Assembly: GCF_026247885.1 (NCBI RefSeq)
Contig: NZ_CP110921.1
Coordinates: 1 to 64,000, forward strand
Direction of reading: 5' to 3'
Source of the DNA: Methylococcus mesophilus
GTDB lineage: Bacteria; Pseudomonadota; Gammaproteobacteria; Methylococcales; Methylococcaceae
Length of the DNA stretch: 64,000 bases
Shown here piece by piece: positions 8,706 through 15,631 of the stretch. A model generated the notes under the pieces. It searched no databases. It saw only the letters and a list, made by a program, of their open reading frames with translations, and was not told the DNA's origin. Both the position numbers and the translations under genes were made by a program. Position 1 is the stretch's first letter. Each line of letters begins with the position of its first letter.

Positions 8706-9153
8706 GCTGCCTCCTATCGAGGCAGACTCTACATCACGACCGGACTAATCTCGGGGAGCAGGTCAGAGATCATCGAGTGTTATCGCGACATCGATGAGCT
8801 GCTTGTGATCGGAGGGGTGCTCTGGGGCACGGATGCGAGCAATGACTACTTCATTGCCGACCACGGCATCAGGACACCGGACGCGTTCTGGAAGGTGGGT
8901 ATCCGCGGGAACGGTAAGACGATTGCTTGGATCATTCCGAACGACGCGACAGCAACGCGGAAGAACCTGGATAAGTTCCTCGTGACTGCGGCGAAGATCG
9001 AGAAGAAGACAGGGCAGGTGCTTCCAGAGGTACCGAAGGTCTGGCGGACGAAGCGGCCGGCGAAGAGTTGGGCGAAGCCGGCCGGGTGTGATTTGGGGTA
9101 AGACCGGCTTATGGTCTATGCCGGGGCAAGTTTAGAAGCAAGGTATCAATGTT

Positions 9154-9348
9154 ATGATGAATCAGATGATATTTCGGATTTTTTTAGGGCCGATACTGAT
9201 AGGCGTCTTAGCTGTCGTAGTGTATCTATTTTTCGGAGTATTCATTCCAGCACTCTTTGAAAATTCGGTGTATCTGAAATCGCTTGGCGCAATGGCGCGG
9301 AATGTTGCAGCTCCCGCGGCCGAATTGGTGGGGCTGGGGCGGCACTAA
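9154..9348 (+). CDS. Possible small membrane protein
   Basis: A 64-residue open frame with two tandem ATG codons at 9154 and 9157 and only a weak AAGG upstream. One strong transmembrane helix (FLGPILIGVLAVVVYLFFGV) is followed by a short Ala-rich tail. No family recognised. It stands alone between the broken nuclease gene and the leftward ATPase operon, so it could also be chance. Confidence 0.4.
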   Translation: MMNQMIFRIFLGPILIGVLAVVVYLFFGVFIPALFENSVYLKSLGAMARNVAAPAAELVGLGRH

Positions 9349-9509
9349 TAGCAATGTTTCAGTCTTGGAAGCTATGGAGATGGGAGCAAGGCAAAGAGGA
9401 GTGCTGCCACGTTTGTGGATGTCTTGTGGTACGAAAGGAAGGGCGATATGGATCGTACTTGCGGTGTTATGCTTGTAATAAAATAAGGGGTATCTAGATA
9501 GCTGGTTTG

Positions 9510-10013
9510 TTAAACTTTCCGATTGCGAAATCGGCGTTTCAACTTCCGAATACACCCGTCACGGTATTCTTTCCGGAAGCTATTTTCGAGAGCTTGCATA
9601 AGATCGTCCTTCGCCCCTGAGATTTCATTCAGTATAACCCCGTTAGTATCTTGGGGAGAGAAGTTTTTTGTATCGAAATTTAAATATGTAATAGCCTGTC
9701 GAAGGTACCGTATTGTGGATTGCTCGTCGCAGTCTAACAGTCTTTCGTCGTTTATGATCGAGATTAGTCGTTGGATGGTAAGTTTAATTTTTCGCGACAA
9801 CGTAGTGTCTTGCTTCTGCGCGGTATGGTAGGTGTAAGCGTTATCTTCTAAATCATCAAGCTCTTTCTTAAGCCGGTCAAGCAGGGTGCGCCGCTCCTTC
9901 CTACTCTCTCGCCAATTATTCTGAGCATTAACGACCATCCATCCAAGGAAGACGATAGTCCATGTCAGTAACTCTCCGAGCCTGACCTCAGTGTTGAATT
10001 TGGGGAGTTCCAT
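9510..10013 (-). CDS. Membrane-anchored coiled-coil protein of the ATPase/STAS operon
   Basis: Encodes 167 residues: one N-terminal membrane helix (LLTWTIVFLGWMVVNA) followed by a long charged helical region (RKERRTLLDRLKKELDDLED) and a basic C-terminus. Its start overlaps the end of the DUF4325 gene by 26 bases, so the three genes 9510-11380 are translationally linked. AT-rich codon use matches the other two. No family recognised; its topology suggests a membrane effector or anchor for the two soluble partners, which is inference. Confidence 0.7.
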   Translation of the reverse strand: MELPKFNTEVRLGELLTWTIVFLGWMVVNAQNNWRESRKERRTLLDRLKKELDDLEDNAYTYHTAQKQDTTLSRKIKLTIQRLISIINDERLLDCDEQSTIRYLRQAITYLNFDTKNFSPQDTNGVILNEISGAKDDLMQALENSFRKEYRDGCIRKLKRRFRNRKV

Positions 10014-10314
10014 GCTCTATGTAATCGTTGATTTCGTCGATAAGGCTCCGATCGCTACTCAGCAGCGAGAAAGCTTGTTTAATTTTCTCTCGTGGATAGC
10101 CTAGACGAACCAGACCTCCAAATGCCTCTTCTAAGAACGAGGAGCCGTAGCCACGCGCGCCGTCGAATTCAACTACTGCGTGGCCGTCACTCCTTAAAAC
10201 GGGTTCCAGGAATTCCTCCCGAAATCTTTCGCCACTGAAGGGGCCGTCATCTTTTAGCCTACCGGCCGGATACCGAGAGAATTGCTTAGCGATATTGATG
10301 ATAGTGTTGCTCAT
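9988..10314 (-). CDS. STAS-like DUF4325 protein
   Basis: Started at the ATG at 10314 (GAGG about seven bases upstream) it has 108 residues. The pattern F-x-E-x-F-x2-P followed by VVEFDGARGYGSSFLEEAFGGLVR is characteristic of the STAS-like DUF4325 family. STAS folds act as phosphorylatable switches in partner-switching systems. It overlaps the upstream GHKL ATPase gene by 29 bases and the downstream membrane gene by 26, so it probably works with both. The two-protein ATPase/STAS-like pairing resembles anti-sigma/anti-anti-sigma couples, but whether it regulates transcription or is a defence module is unknown. Confidence 0.8.
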   Translation of the reverse strand: MSNTIINIAKQFSRYPAGRLKDDGPFSGERFREEFLEPVLRSDGHAVVEFDGARGYGSSFLEEAFGGLVRLGYPREKIKQAFSLLSSDRSLIDEINDYIEHGTPQIQH

Positions 10315-11380
10315 GATGACCCTCGTCACGATCTTTCCCCAGTGGAGTAGCCCAAGCAATAATGGTGCCTAGGATCGAAGTCGAAAAATTGTCCACGAGT
10401 TCGTTCTGACCGTCGTAGGTGTAAAGACCTTTGTTACTGAAAATTCTAACTTTTCCTTTGAATTCACCGGTAATTGCGGTGACCATCTGGCGCAGACCTC
10501 GCCCTCGATGTGACGCCCCTGTTCTAGAAACAGACACTTGAGTTGCTTCTTTTATGACATGACCGTCGCTCAGCGGATTCTGTCCGATTAAGCTTAGCAA
10601 GCTTTGCCACAAAGTTGGATGTTGCTTCGGCAAAGATCCTGGTATTCCAATACCAAGATCGCAAAATACAACGAGTAGAATCCCATCGCGCTCTTGAGAG
10701 AACATCCACCAATCCTTAGTATCATCCTCTAGTTGTATATTTAGGCCATCATTCCTAGGCTCGATGTGTGCGTGGTAATGAACATTGCTCATGGCCTCTG
10801 TCAAACCAACGTAAAGCTTATGTGACAATGTGGGTGCTATTGAGCCGTCATACCTGCCAAGGATTTCGTCGTATTTTTCACCTACAGCCCCTCGACCTGT
10901 GGCGAACCGCCAATGGACTACATCTTCATCTAGACTGGCTCCGATCTTAATAGGAGTTCGCAAACGTTTATAAACGCCGATTCTGCTTAGTACTTGGGAA
11001 ACTTTTCGCTTCGCGGCTGGAACGCATCTAATGGTTATTTGTTTTTCGTAGCGTTTGGAAAGATATTGTATGCGTGAAAGCTCTGCGACAAAAAGCAGAG
11101 TCCCTCCAGCGTCTAATTTTTGAGTATTGCTGAAGTTGATGCATGCGCATTTCTCTTTAACGAGCACAGTGTAGCGAAGTTGATTTATGAATGTGAGCAG
11201 TTGTGATCTTGGTTTTTCTTTTGAGATATCAAAGCTATAAGGTGCGGCGATTTGTATGTGTGTTGGAAATCTCTTTTTGACTGAGTTTGAACTATATTTC
11301 TTTGACTTCTTGATACGACGACGTAGTCGAAGGTTCCTTCGAATTTCGTATTCTTTTTTGTCCCTACTCAGTTTTCGCAC
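10286..11380 (-). CDS. GHKL-type ATPase with N-terminal STAS-like region
   Basis: A 364-residue protein. The C-terminal half carries the HATPase boxes: an N box in YVGLTEAMSNVHYHAH (Glu and Asn for Mg-ATP), a G1 box FCDLGIGIPG and a G2 box HRGRGL. The first 45 residues are very basic. Between them, CACINFSNTQKLDAGGTLL looks like a STAS-type segment. No histidine phosphoacceptor domain or membrane segment is visible, so it is not a normal sensor kinase. It leads an AT-rich leftward operon with DUF4325 and a membrane protein. Likely a soluble signalling or partner-switching kinase-like ATPase used by the lysogen. Confidence 0.8.
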   Translation of the reverse strand: MRKLSRDKKEYEIRRNLRLRRRIKKSKKYSSNSVKKRFPTHIQIAAPYSFDISKEKPRSQLLTFINQLRYTVLVKEKCACINFSNTQKLDAGGTLLFVAELSRIQYLSKRYEKQITIRCVPAAKRKVSQVLSRIGVYKRLRTPIKIGASLDEDVVHWRFATGRGAVGEKYDEILGRYDGSIAPTLSHKLYVGLTEAMSNVHYHAHIEPRNDGLNIQLEDDTKDWWMFSQERDGILLVVFCDLGIGIPGSLPKQHPTLWQSLLSLIGQNPLSDGHVIKEATQVSVSRTGASHRGRGLRQMVTAITGEFKGKVRIFSNKGLYTYDGQNELVDNFSTSILGTIIAWATPLGKDRDEGHHEQHYHQYR

Positions 11381-11563
11381 TGGATTCCCGGTAAGTTCGA
11401 CTCATTAGAAAGCATGAAATGTAGAAACGATGCCTGCTTACCAAACAACCGGCGGATATTACTTCGGCCCGAATTGAGCAGGCAGTCAAAGGCACGCCTG
11501 CCGCGGCCTCCAATCGATTTGACGCACGAACAACTATGGCTGGATTAATATTTACCTCAGTGG

Positions 11564-11782
11564 TTACCTACACATCGATTCACAAGGCACCCCATCTCCA
11601 TCCCGGTCAAGGCGCCGCAGGCCGCACTGCTGAAGGTAATACTGCGCTTCGGCACAGGATGTCATCTGCCCGCATTTGGTTTTCCCTCCACAGCTGAATC
11701 CCGATCCATAGCCGTTCGGGTTCCCTGCCGTTGCGCATCCGGTAAGTGTCATCGCTGAAAGAAGAAAGCACATCCACTTCAT
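11564..11782 (-). CDS. Excalibur-domain lipoprotein
   Basis: Encodes 72 residues from the ATG at 11782, preceded by GGAG six bases upstream. A lipoprotein signal with lipobox LTGC gives an acylated Cys. The rest is an Excalibur domain: CGGKTKCGQMTSC, then a helix, then the calcium-type loop DRDGDGVPCESMC. The domain is almost the same as the C-terminus of the thermonuclease encoded just upstream, so one arose by duplication from the other. Role in the periplasm or cell surface unknown. Confidence 0.8.
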   Translation of the reverse strand: MKWMCFLLSAMTLTGCATAGNPNGYGSGFSCGGKTKCGQMTSCAEAQYYLQQCGLRRLDRDGDGVPCESMCR

Positions 11783-11829
11783 GGTGACTCCTTCTCGATC
11801 AATGTCGCTGGCACGGCGGTCGTTACCGG

Positions 11830-12540
11830 CTAGCGGCAAATCGATTCGCAGGGGACACCATCATGGTCCCGATCCAACCGTGACAAGCCGCAATGCTCGA
11901 GATAATACTGAGCCTCGGCACAAGAAGCCATTTCGCCGCACTTGCTCTTGCCACCGCACTGATACCCTGAGGCCGTCGGAACGGGCTTAGCTTTGGGAGC
12001 TTGAGAGGGGCTGCCAGGCGAGGCGGACTCCGCAGTGTGGGAGCCGACAGATGCCGATTTCGCCCCAGAGGGGCCATGCCGGTATTCCCAGGGCGGAATA
12101 GGGTTGGGATCAGCCCACAGGCCAAGCTTTGATGCCCTGGCGCTTTCCTCTAGGACGATGAAGCTTTGGTCGGTGAGGTACTTCCTGTACGCCCAAGCCA
12201 TACCGGTCTTAACCTGTTCGGCGTTTACGTCGACGCCGACGCATTCAACGCGGCCGATCGTGCGGTGGTACTTGTCCGCGCCCTGACCGGTCACGGTAGC
12301 TTCCTTGCTGAAACAGAGAGCGGATAGGGCCTGTTTCGAGCGTTGGCCGTAGGCTTGTCTCTTTTCGGGGGCATCGATCTCCGCGAGCCGGATTTTCTCT
12401 GCTCGGCCTGCGTGCATCACGCTGAGCGTGTCGCCGTCAGCGATGCCGACGACCTTTCCGGTCCACGTGTCAGCCTGAGCCGTGCTGGTCAACGTGAGCA
12501 ACAGGACCGCTGTCCGCTTCAAGATTGGTGCTTTAGGCAT
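11830..12540 (-). CDS. Secreted thermonuclease (SNase) with C-terminal Excalibur domain
   Basis: The ATG at 12540 gives 236 residues with a signal peptide ending near TAQA. The staphylococcal-nuclease core follows: GKVVGIADGDTLSV, IRLAEIDAPE, then YHRTIGRVE and VKTGMAWAYRKY, keeping the Asp/Arg/Glu residues of the active site. After a Ser/Pro-rich linker comes an Excalibur domain (CGGKSKCGEMASC through DRDHDGVPCESIC). Expected to be an exported Ca-dependent nuclease that cuts DNA or RNA. Together with the broken NUC1 gene it is the second secreted nuclease in the cargo region. Confidence 0.9.
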   Translation of the reverse strand: MPKAPILKRTAVLLLTLTSTAQADTWTGKVVGIADGDTLSVMHAGRAEKIRLAEIDAPEKRQAYGQRSKQALSALCFSKEATVTGQGADKYHRTIGRVECVGVDVNAEQVKTGMAWAYRKYLTDQSFIVLEESARASKLGLWADPNPIPPWEYRHGPSGAKSASVGSHTAESASPGSPSQAPKAKPVPTASGYQCGGKSKCGEMASCAEAQYYLEHCGLSRLDRDHDGVPCESICR

Positions 12541-12571
12541 AGCAATCCTTGCTGGCAGGTCTCGAAGGTCT

Positions 12572-13024
12572 TCAGGCCTCGACGGGATATCGGCTGGAAA
12601 TGGCAATCCGATTCCAGGCGTTGATGACGATGGCAAGCCATTCCACGGCTGCGATTTCCTCTTTGGAAAGCAAGGCGGCCGCATGCGTATAGACAGTATC
12701 AGGCACCTGGCCTTCGGAAATCAGGGTGATGGCCTCTACCAGCTCCAACGCGGCACGCTCCTTCTCCGTGAAATATCCGGTTTCCCGCCAGGCCGGCAAA
12801 ACGCCGATGCGGTCGCTCGACTCGCCGCTGGCCAATGCGTCACGAGTATGCAGCCGTATGCAGTAGGCGCACTGGTTGATTTGGGAGGCGCGCAGCCGCA
12901 TGAGGTGCGAGAAGCCGCTTGTGAGTCCGGCAGACAAGGTGGCCTGCGCCGCTAGTTTGTCGAGAGCGACGACGGCTTGGTACAGGTCTGGCGCTGCCTT
13001 ACCAAGGTGTACTCGTGCTGACAT
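12572..13024 (-). CDS. AhpD-like / carboxymuconolactone decarboxylase family protein
   Basis: A 150-residue protein with the alkylhydroperoxidase D signature CAYCIRLHTRDAL (Cys-x2-Cys-x3-His), the redox-active pair of the family, followed by ERAALELVEAIT. AGGA lies seven bases upstream of the ATG at 13024. Members reduce peroxides or act as related oxidoreductases. It sits directly downstream of the CI-like repressor gene on the same strand and may be read from the lysogenic promoter, so it could be expressed in the lysogen. Confidence 0.85.
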   Translation of the reverse strand: MSARVHLGKAAPDLYQAVVALDKLAAQATLSAGLTSGFSHLMRLRASQINQCAYCIRLHTRDALASGESSDRIGVLPAWRETGYFTEKERAALELVEAITLISEGQVPDTVYTHAAALLSKEEIAAVEWLAIVINAWNRIAISSRYPVEA

Positions 13025-13060
13025 TTGAAATTCCTGCCGATGTTCAATTTCGTTTAGGCC

Positions 13061-13765
13061 CTACTCACTCCACAACGCCTTCTTCACGATCGCCGCGACC
13101 GGATGCAGCGTCTCGATATCCTCCAGAGCCAGGGACTGCGGCGGATGCGCCTCATTGACCGAGATGAGGTGAACGCGCCCGTCTCGCTGGTACAGGTAGG
13201 TCTTCACCATCACCCGGCCGTCCTTCGCTTTTACCAGGACCTCATCGCCCGGAATCGGCTCTGACTCCGGTTCGACCACCACGAACTCGCCATCCCGGAT
13301 GCGCGGCCGCATCGAATCTCCGCGGCATCGCACCGCGTAGGCCTTCGGATCACGTGAGGGAAACGACACGTAGCCGTCCCCATACCCCACAGGGAATTCC
13401 AGCTCTGCCCAATAGCCGTTGTCGCCCAACTGGGCAGTCCCCAGGACGGGGATACGCCGGGAAGGGGCCAGTTCCGGACCTAGTTCGGCGTTGCTGCCTT
13501 CGGAGTTGCCGGCTTCTGCAGGCATCCCCCTTTTTCGTCTTGAATATTCGGCCTCGCGCGGCTCTTTTCCCGTTATCAGCCACTCGATTCGGTAGCCAGT
13601 CGCCTTGGCGACGCCCAACACATTGTCGGGGGTGGGCGACTTCGTGGCTCCGGTTTCCCAGTTCGATACTGCCGCTTTAGTGACTCCGAGCTTGGCGCCC
13701 AGCTCTTCCTGAGAAAGGCCGGCCGCTTTCCGCGCAAAAGCAATTCGTTCGCCGATGGTTTCCAT
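13061..13765 (-). CDS. CI-like prophage repressor (HTH + S24 peptidase)
   Basis: Started at the ATG at 13765 it has 234 residues. Residues 5-60 are an HTH_3 DNA-binding domain (GLSQEELGAKLGVTKAAVSN). The C-terminal half is a LexA/CI-type self-cleavage domain: cleavage region LGTAQLGDNGY near 108-118, catalytic Ser151 in CRGDSMRPRI and Lys188 in GRVMVKTYL. DNA damage would trigger RecA-stimulated autocleavage and induction. It is divergent from the Cro-like gene across two palindromic operators, and the same operator family precedes the left early operon. No lesion is visible. Confidence 0.93.
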   Translation of the reverse strand: METIGERIAFARKAAGLSQEELGAKLGVTKAAVSNWETGATKSPTPDNVLGVAKATGYRIEWLITGKEPREAEYSRRKRGMPAEAGNSEGSNAELGPELAPSRRIPVLGTAQLGDNGYWAELEFPVGYGDGYVSFPSRDPKAYAVRCRGDSMRPRIRDGEFVVVEPESEPIPGDEVLVKAKDGRVMVKTYLYQRDGRVHLISVNEAHPPQSLALEDIETLHPVAAIVKKALWSE

Positions 13766-13789
13766 GGCGTCAACTCTACTTGACCCGAG

Positions 13790-13827
13790 GTACAGCATGC
13801 TTTTACACAAGGTAAAGCATGATTTAC
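13790..13827. promoter_or_regulatory. Right operator pair (OR-like) and cro promoter
   Basis: Between the repressor and cro lie GTACAGCATGCTTTTA (13790-13805) and GTAAAGCATGATTTAC (13812-13827), of the same family as the sites at 2310-2348. A rightward promoter fits TTTACA (13802-13807), a 17-bp spacer and TACTAT (13825-13830); the second operator lies between the two boxes, so bound repressor would block it. The predicted transcription start falls about one base before the cro ATG at 13838. Confidence 0.75.
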
Positions 13828-13837
13828 TATTGGCGGT

Positions 13838-14044
13838 ATGAACAAGACAGACGTGATTCGACATTTCGGCTCCGGCTCAAAGGTGGCGGAAGCATTGGGG
13901 ATTTCAAGAATGGCCGTCTCGAGCTGGCCTTCCCTCATCCCATTACTCCGCGCCTATCAGATCGAGCGCCTTTCGAAAGGCGCGTTGAGGGTCGATGAAT
14001 CGCTGTACGACAAAAAAGGGCTGTCGGAGGACCAAGCCGCATGA
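13838..14044 (+). CDS. Cro-like repressor
   Basis: A 68-residue protein beginning MNKTDVIRHFGSGSKVAEAL with the helix-turn-helix KVAEALGISRMAVSSW, the usual form of the Cro_C/YdaS-type Cro family in which the turn recognises phage operators. It is divergent from the CI-like gene and shares its operators, so it should favour the lytic state. There is no Shine-Dalgarno sequence; the predicted promoter would give a nearly leaderless mRNA. Its stop overlaps the next ATG (ATGA). Confidence 0.85.
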   Translation: MNKTDVIRHFGSGSKVAEALGISRMAVSSWPSLIPLLRAYQIERLSKGALRVDESLYDKKGLSEDQAA

Positions 14045-14238
14045 CCACCGCCAGCGCCCCGATTCAAGCATCCACCGGTTCCCGCTACGAGCCCTACCCG
14101 GACGATCCCGACGACCCGGTGATCCCGGCTTTCCGAACACCGCCCGCGCCGGCAGGCCGGGCATTCCCGCAACCACCCGCCAAACCGCCCTCAGGGCGCG
14201 AAGGAGCGCGAGAGAGTGATCGACATGCGCCACGGTAA
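14041..14238 (+). CDS. Proline-rich small early protein
   Basis: A 65-residue protein coupled to cro by an ATGA overlap. It is rich in Pro, Asp and Ala (DDPDDPVIPAFRTPPAP) and probably disordered. Position right after cro is where lambdoid phages place CII-type regulators, but no helix-turn-helix is visible here. Function unknown. Confidence 0.55.
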   Translation: MTTASAPIQASTGSRYEPYPDDPDDPVIPAFRTPPAPAGRAFPQPPAKPPSGREGARESDRHAPR

Positions 14239-14428
14239 ACGCATCCACAGAATCTCCATCAGCATCGACGACGAGACGTTCCAGGTGCTGGCCCACAAAG
14301 CGGCGTACGACGACCGCGCGCTGGGGGAGTACATCGCCCGGCTGGTACAGCAGCAGGTCCACGGCCTGAAAGCGACGCTACCGAAGCCGAACGCCGACGT
14401 CACGCTGAATGGGTGCTGCGATGAGTAG
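14216..14428 (+). CDS. Small early protein with ribbon-helix-helix character
   Basis: The GTG at 14216 is preferred to the ATG at 14225 because AAGGAG lies nine bases before it. The 70-residue product has a short beta segment (HRISISIDDETF) followed by two helices with EYIARLVQQQV, a pattern like Arc/CopG ribbon-helix-helix DNA-binding proteins. It overlaps both neighbours in the rightward early operon, so it may regulate early transcription. Family assignment is tentative. Confidence 0.6.
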   Translation: MIDMRHGKRIHRISISIDDETFQVLAHKAAYDDRALGEYIARLVQQQVHGLKATLPKPNADVTLNGCCDE

Positions 14429-14723
14429 CAGACTGCAGCACGCGAAACAGAACGAATCCGTTTTTTCCATCTTGCCCATTGAGGTCTGCCAGAACTTTGA
14501 GCTGACTTCCGAGCACCTTCGGGTACTGATTGCTTTAGGCGCCTGCCGAAACGCCGGCACGAACACATACGCCCCCAGCATCGGCGAGTTGGGCGACCTC
14601 ACCGAGATGGATGAACACGAGCTGTTCGTTGCGCTAGACGATCTGGAAGCCATGGGGTGGGTGTTCGATGGCCGCCTCTCGTTCCCTGACGATCTGCGCC
14701 AAGCGGAGGGGGGTGAACCATGA
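14421..14723 (+). CDS. Small early protein, winged-helix-like
   Basis: Encodes 100 residues from the ATG at 14421, which overlaps the stop of the previous gene; an in-frame ATG at 14409 is also possible. The middle (LRVLIALGACRNAGTNTYAPSIGELGDLTEMDEHEL) looks like a winged helix that reads DNA, similar in style to the N-terminus of phage replication initiators. Its stop overlaps the ATG of the O-like gene. Probably involved in replication or its control; unproven. Confidence 0.6.
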   Translation: MSSRLQHAKQNESVFSILPIEVCQNFELTSEHLRVLIALGACRNAGTNTYAPSIGELGDLTEMDEHELFVALDDLEAMGWVFDGRLSFPDDLRQAEGGEP

Positions 14724-15631
14724 TTATCCGAGCCGTACGCCAGCAGAACTTCACCGTCATCAACAATACCGCCGTCGAGGACGGGCGCCTGAGCTGGGAG
14801 GCGTTTGGGCTGCTGGTGTACCTCCTCAGCAGGCCGGACAACTGGGTCGTGAAGGCCGAACAGCTCATCAAAGAGCGCAAGGCAGGGCGCGATAAGGTTT
14901 ATTCGATGCTCAAAGAATTGCGGCAGGCCGGCTATGCCGTTCTCCGCAAAAAAGCCGACGGCCGAACCGACTGGCTCATCTTCGACGGCCCTCAAAACGA
15001 AAGTGATCAGCCTGATCCTGAAAATCCGGATCAGGGCTTCGAGCCACATCCGGAAAAGCCAGATCCGGAAAACCCAGATCGGGAATTTCCGGACGACAAA
15101 GAAATAAATACTGAAACAGCAACAAAGACTGAAAGAGACAACAAAGACTCACTGAAAGAAACCCCTACCCCTAAACCGAGATCGCTACCCCAACGCGAAA
15201 AGCGGACCGATCCGTCCGAGCGAAAGCTGACGACGCGGGAGAAGGGTACGAATCAGCGAGCCAAGAGCACAAACCCTCGCGCCGGTGGATCGCCACCGAA
15301 GCCTGACCCCTACGACCCGAGAACCGAACCCATCCCGGACTGCATCCCCCCGCAGGCCTGGGCGGACTACTGCCAGCACCGGCAGGACCTCAAGGCGCCC
15401 CTGACCCCCATGGCCTCCAAGCGGGCCATCAAGCTCCTGACCGAAGCCCACGAAGCCGGGCAGAGCCCCGAAGCCATCATCGACAAGTCGATCCTCAGCG
15501 GCTGGCAAGGGCTGTTCCCGGACAAGAACCCACCCCAACGACGGAGAAACCCCGATGGAAGTCATCACCAGGACAACTGGCGAGACCGCGTCTGCGCGGG
15601 AATCGACTGGCCCGACCTGCCCGCTTTCTGA
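14720..15631 (+). CDS. Replication initiator, lambda O-like
   Basis: A 303-residue protein with an N-terminal winged-helix domain (residues about 1-90, LSWEAFGLLVYLLSRPDNW then KERKAGRDKVYSMLKELRQAGY), a long charged linker and a C-terminal domain starting near 205 (IPPQAWADYCQHRQ). This is the plan of phage O-type origin-binding proteins. The linker is encoded by iteron-like DNA repeats and an A-rich tract, just where lambda carries its origin. The next gene looks like a P-type helicase loader and overlaps this one by 77 bases. Confidence 0.8.
   Translation: MIIRAVRQQNFTVINNTAVEDGRLSWEAFGLLVYLLSRPDNWVVKAEQLIKERKAGRDKVYSMLKELRQAGYAVLRKKADGRTDWLIFDGPQNESDQPDPENPDQGFEPHPEKPDPENPDREFPDDKEINTETATKTERDNKDSLKETPTPKPRSLPQREKRTDPSERKLTTREKGTNQRAKSTNPRAGGSPPKPDPYDPRTEPIPDCIPPQAWADYCQHRQDLKAPLTPMASKRAIKLLTEAHEAGQSPEAIIDKSILSGWQGLFPDKNPPQRRRNPDGSHHQDNWRDRVCAGIDWPDLPAF
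15014..15180 (+). other. Candidate prophage replication origin: iterons plus A-rich tract
   Basis: Inside the O-like gene three direct repeats follow each other: GATCCTGAAAATCCGGATC (from 15014), CATCCGGAAAAGCCAGAT (15047-15064) and GATCCGGAAAACCCAGATC (from 15062), with consensus GATCCGGAAAANCCAGATC. A fourth, inverted, partial copy lies at 15081-15095. Directly downstream (15096-15180) the top strand is strongly A-rich and T-poor. Lambda ori has the same order: iterons bound by O, then a purine-rich strand that unwinds. Confidence 0.65.

Larger units (their letters stand above)
7584..8765 (-). mobile_element. IS3-family (IS407-group-like) insertion sequence
   Basis: The element is 1182 bp. 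Both ends begin with the inverted sequence TGACCTGCTCCCCGA, perfect for 15 bases and then imperfect for about 30 more. It is flanked by a 4-bp direct repeat GAGA (7580-7583 and 8766-8769), the duplication size known for the IS407 group. It carries two overlapping transposase frames on the minus strand. All catalytic residues look intact, so it may still move. Confidence 0.95.
7166..9101 (+). pseudogene. Secreted DNA/RNA non-specific endonuclease interrupted by an IS element
   Basis: The 5' part (7166-7583) encodes a signal peptide ending near VQAA and the first half of a NUC1-type beta-beta-alpha-metal nuclease with the motif ERGHLVPANHLD and TNILPQ; the usual motif begins DRGH. An IS3-family element (7584-8765) splits it, creating a premature stop after codon 145. 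The 3' part resumes at 8770 and runs in the same frame to 9101. Removing the IS and one GAGA duplicate rebuilds an uninterrupted gene of 249 residues with no other lesion, so the insertion is recent. The intact enzyme would be a periplasmic or secreted nuclease. Confidence 0.9.
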
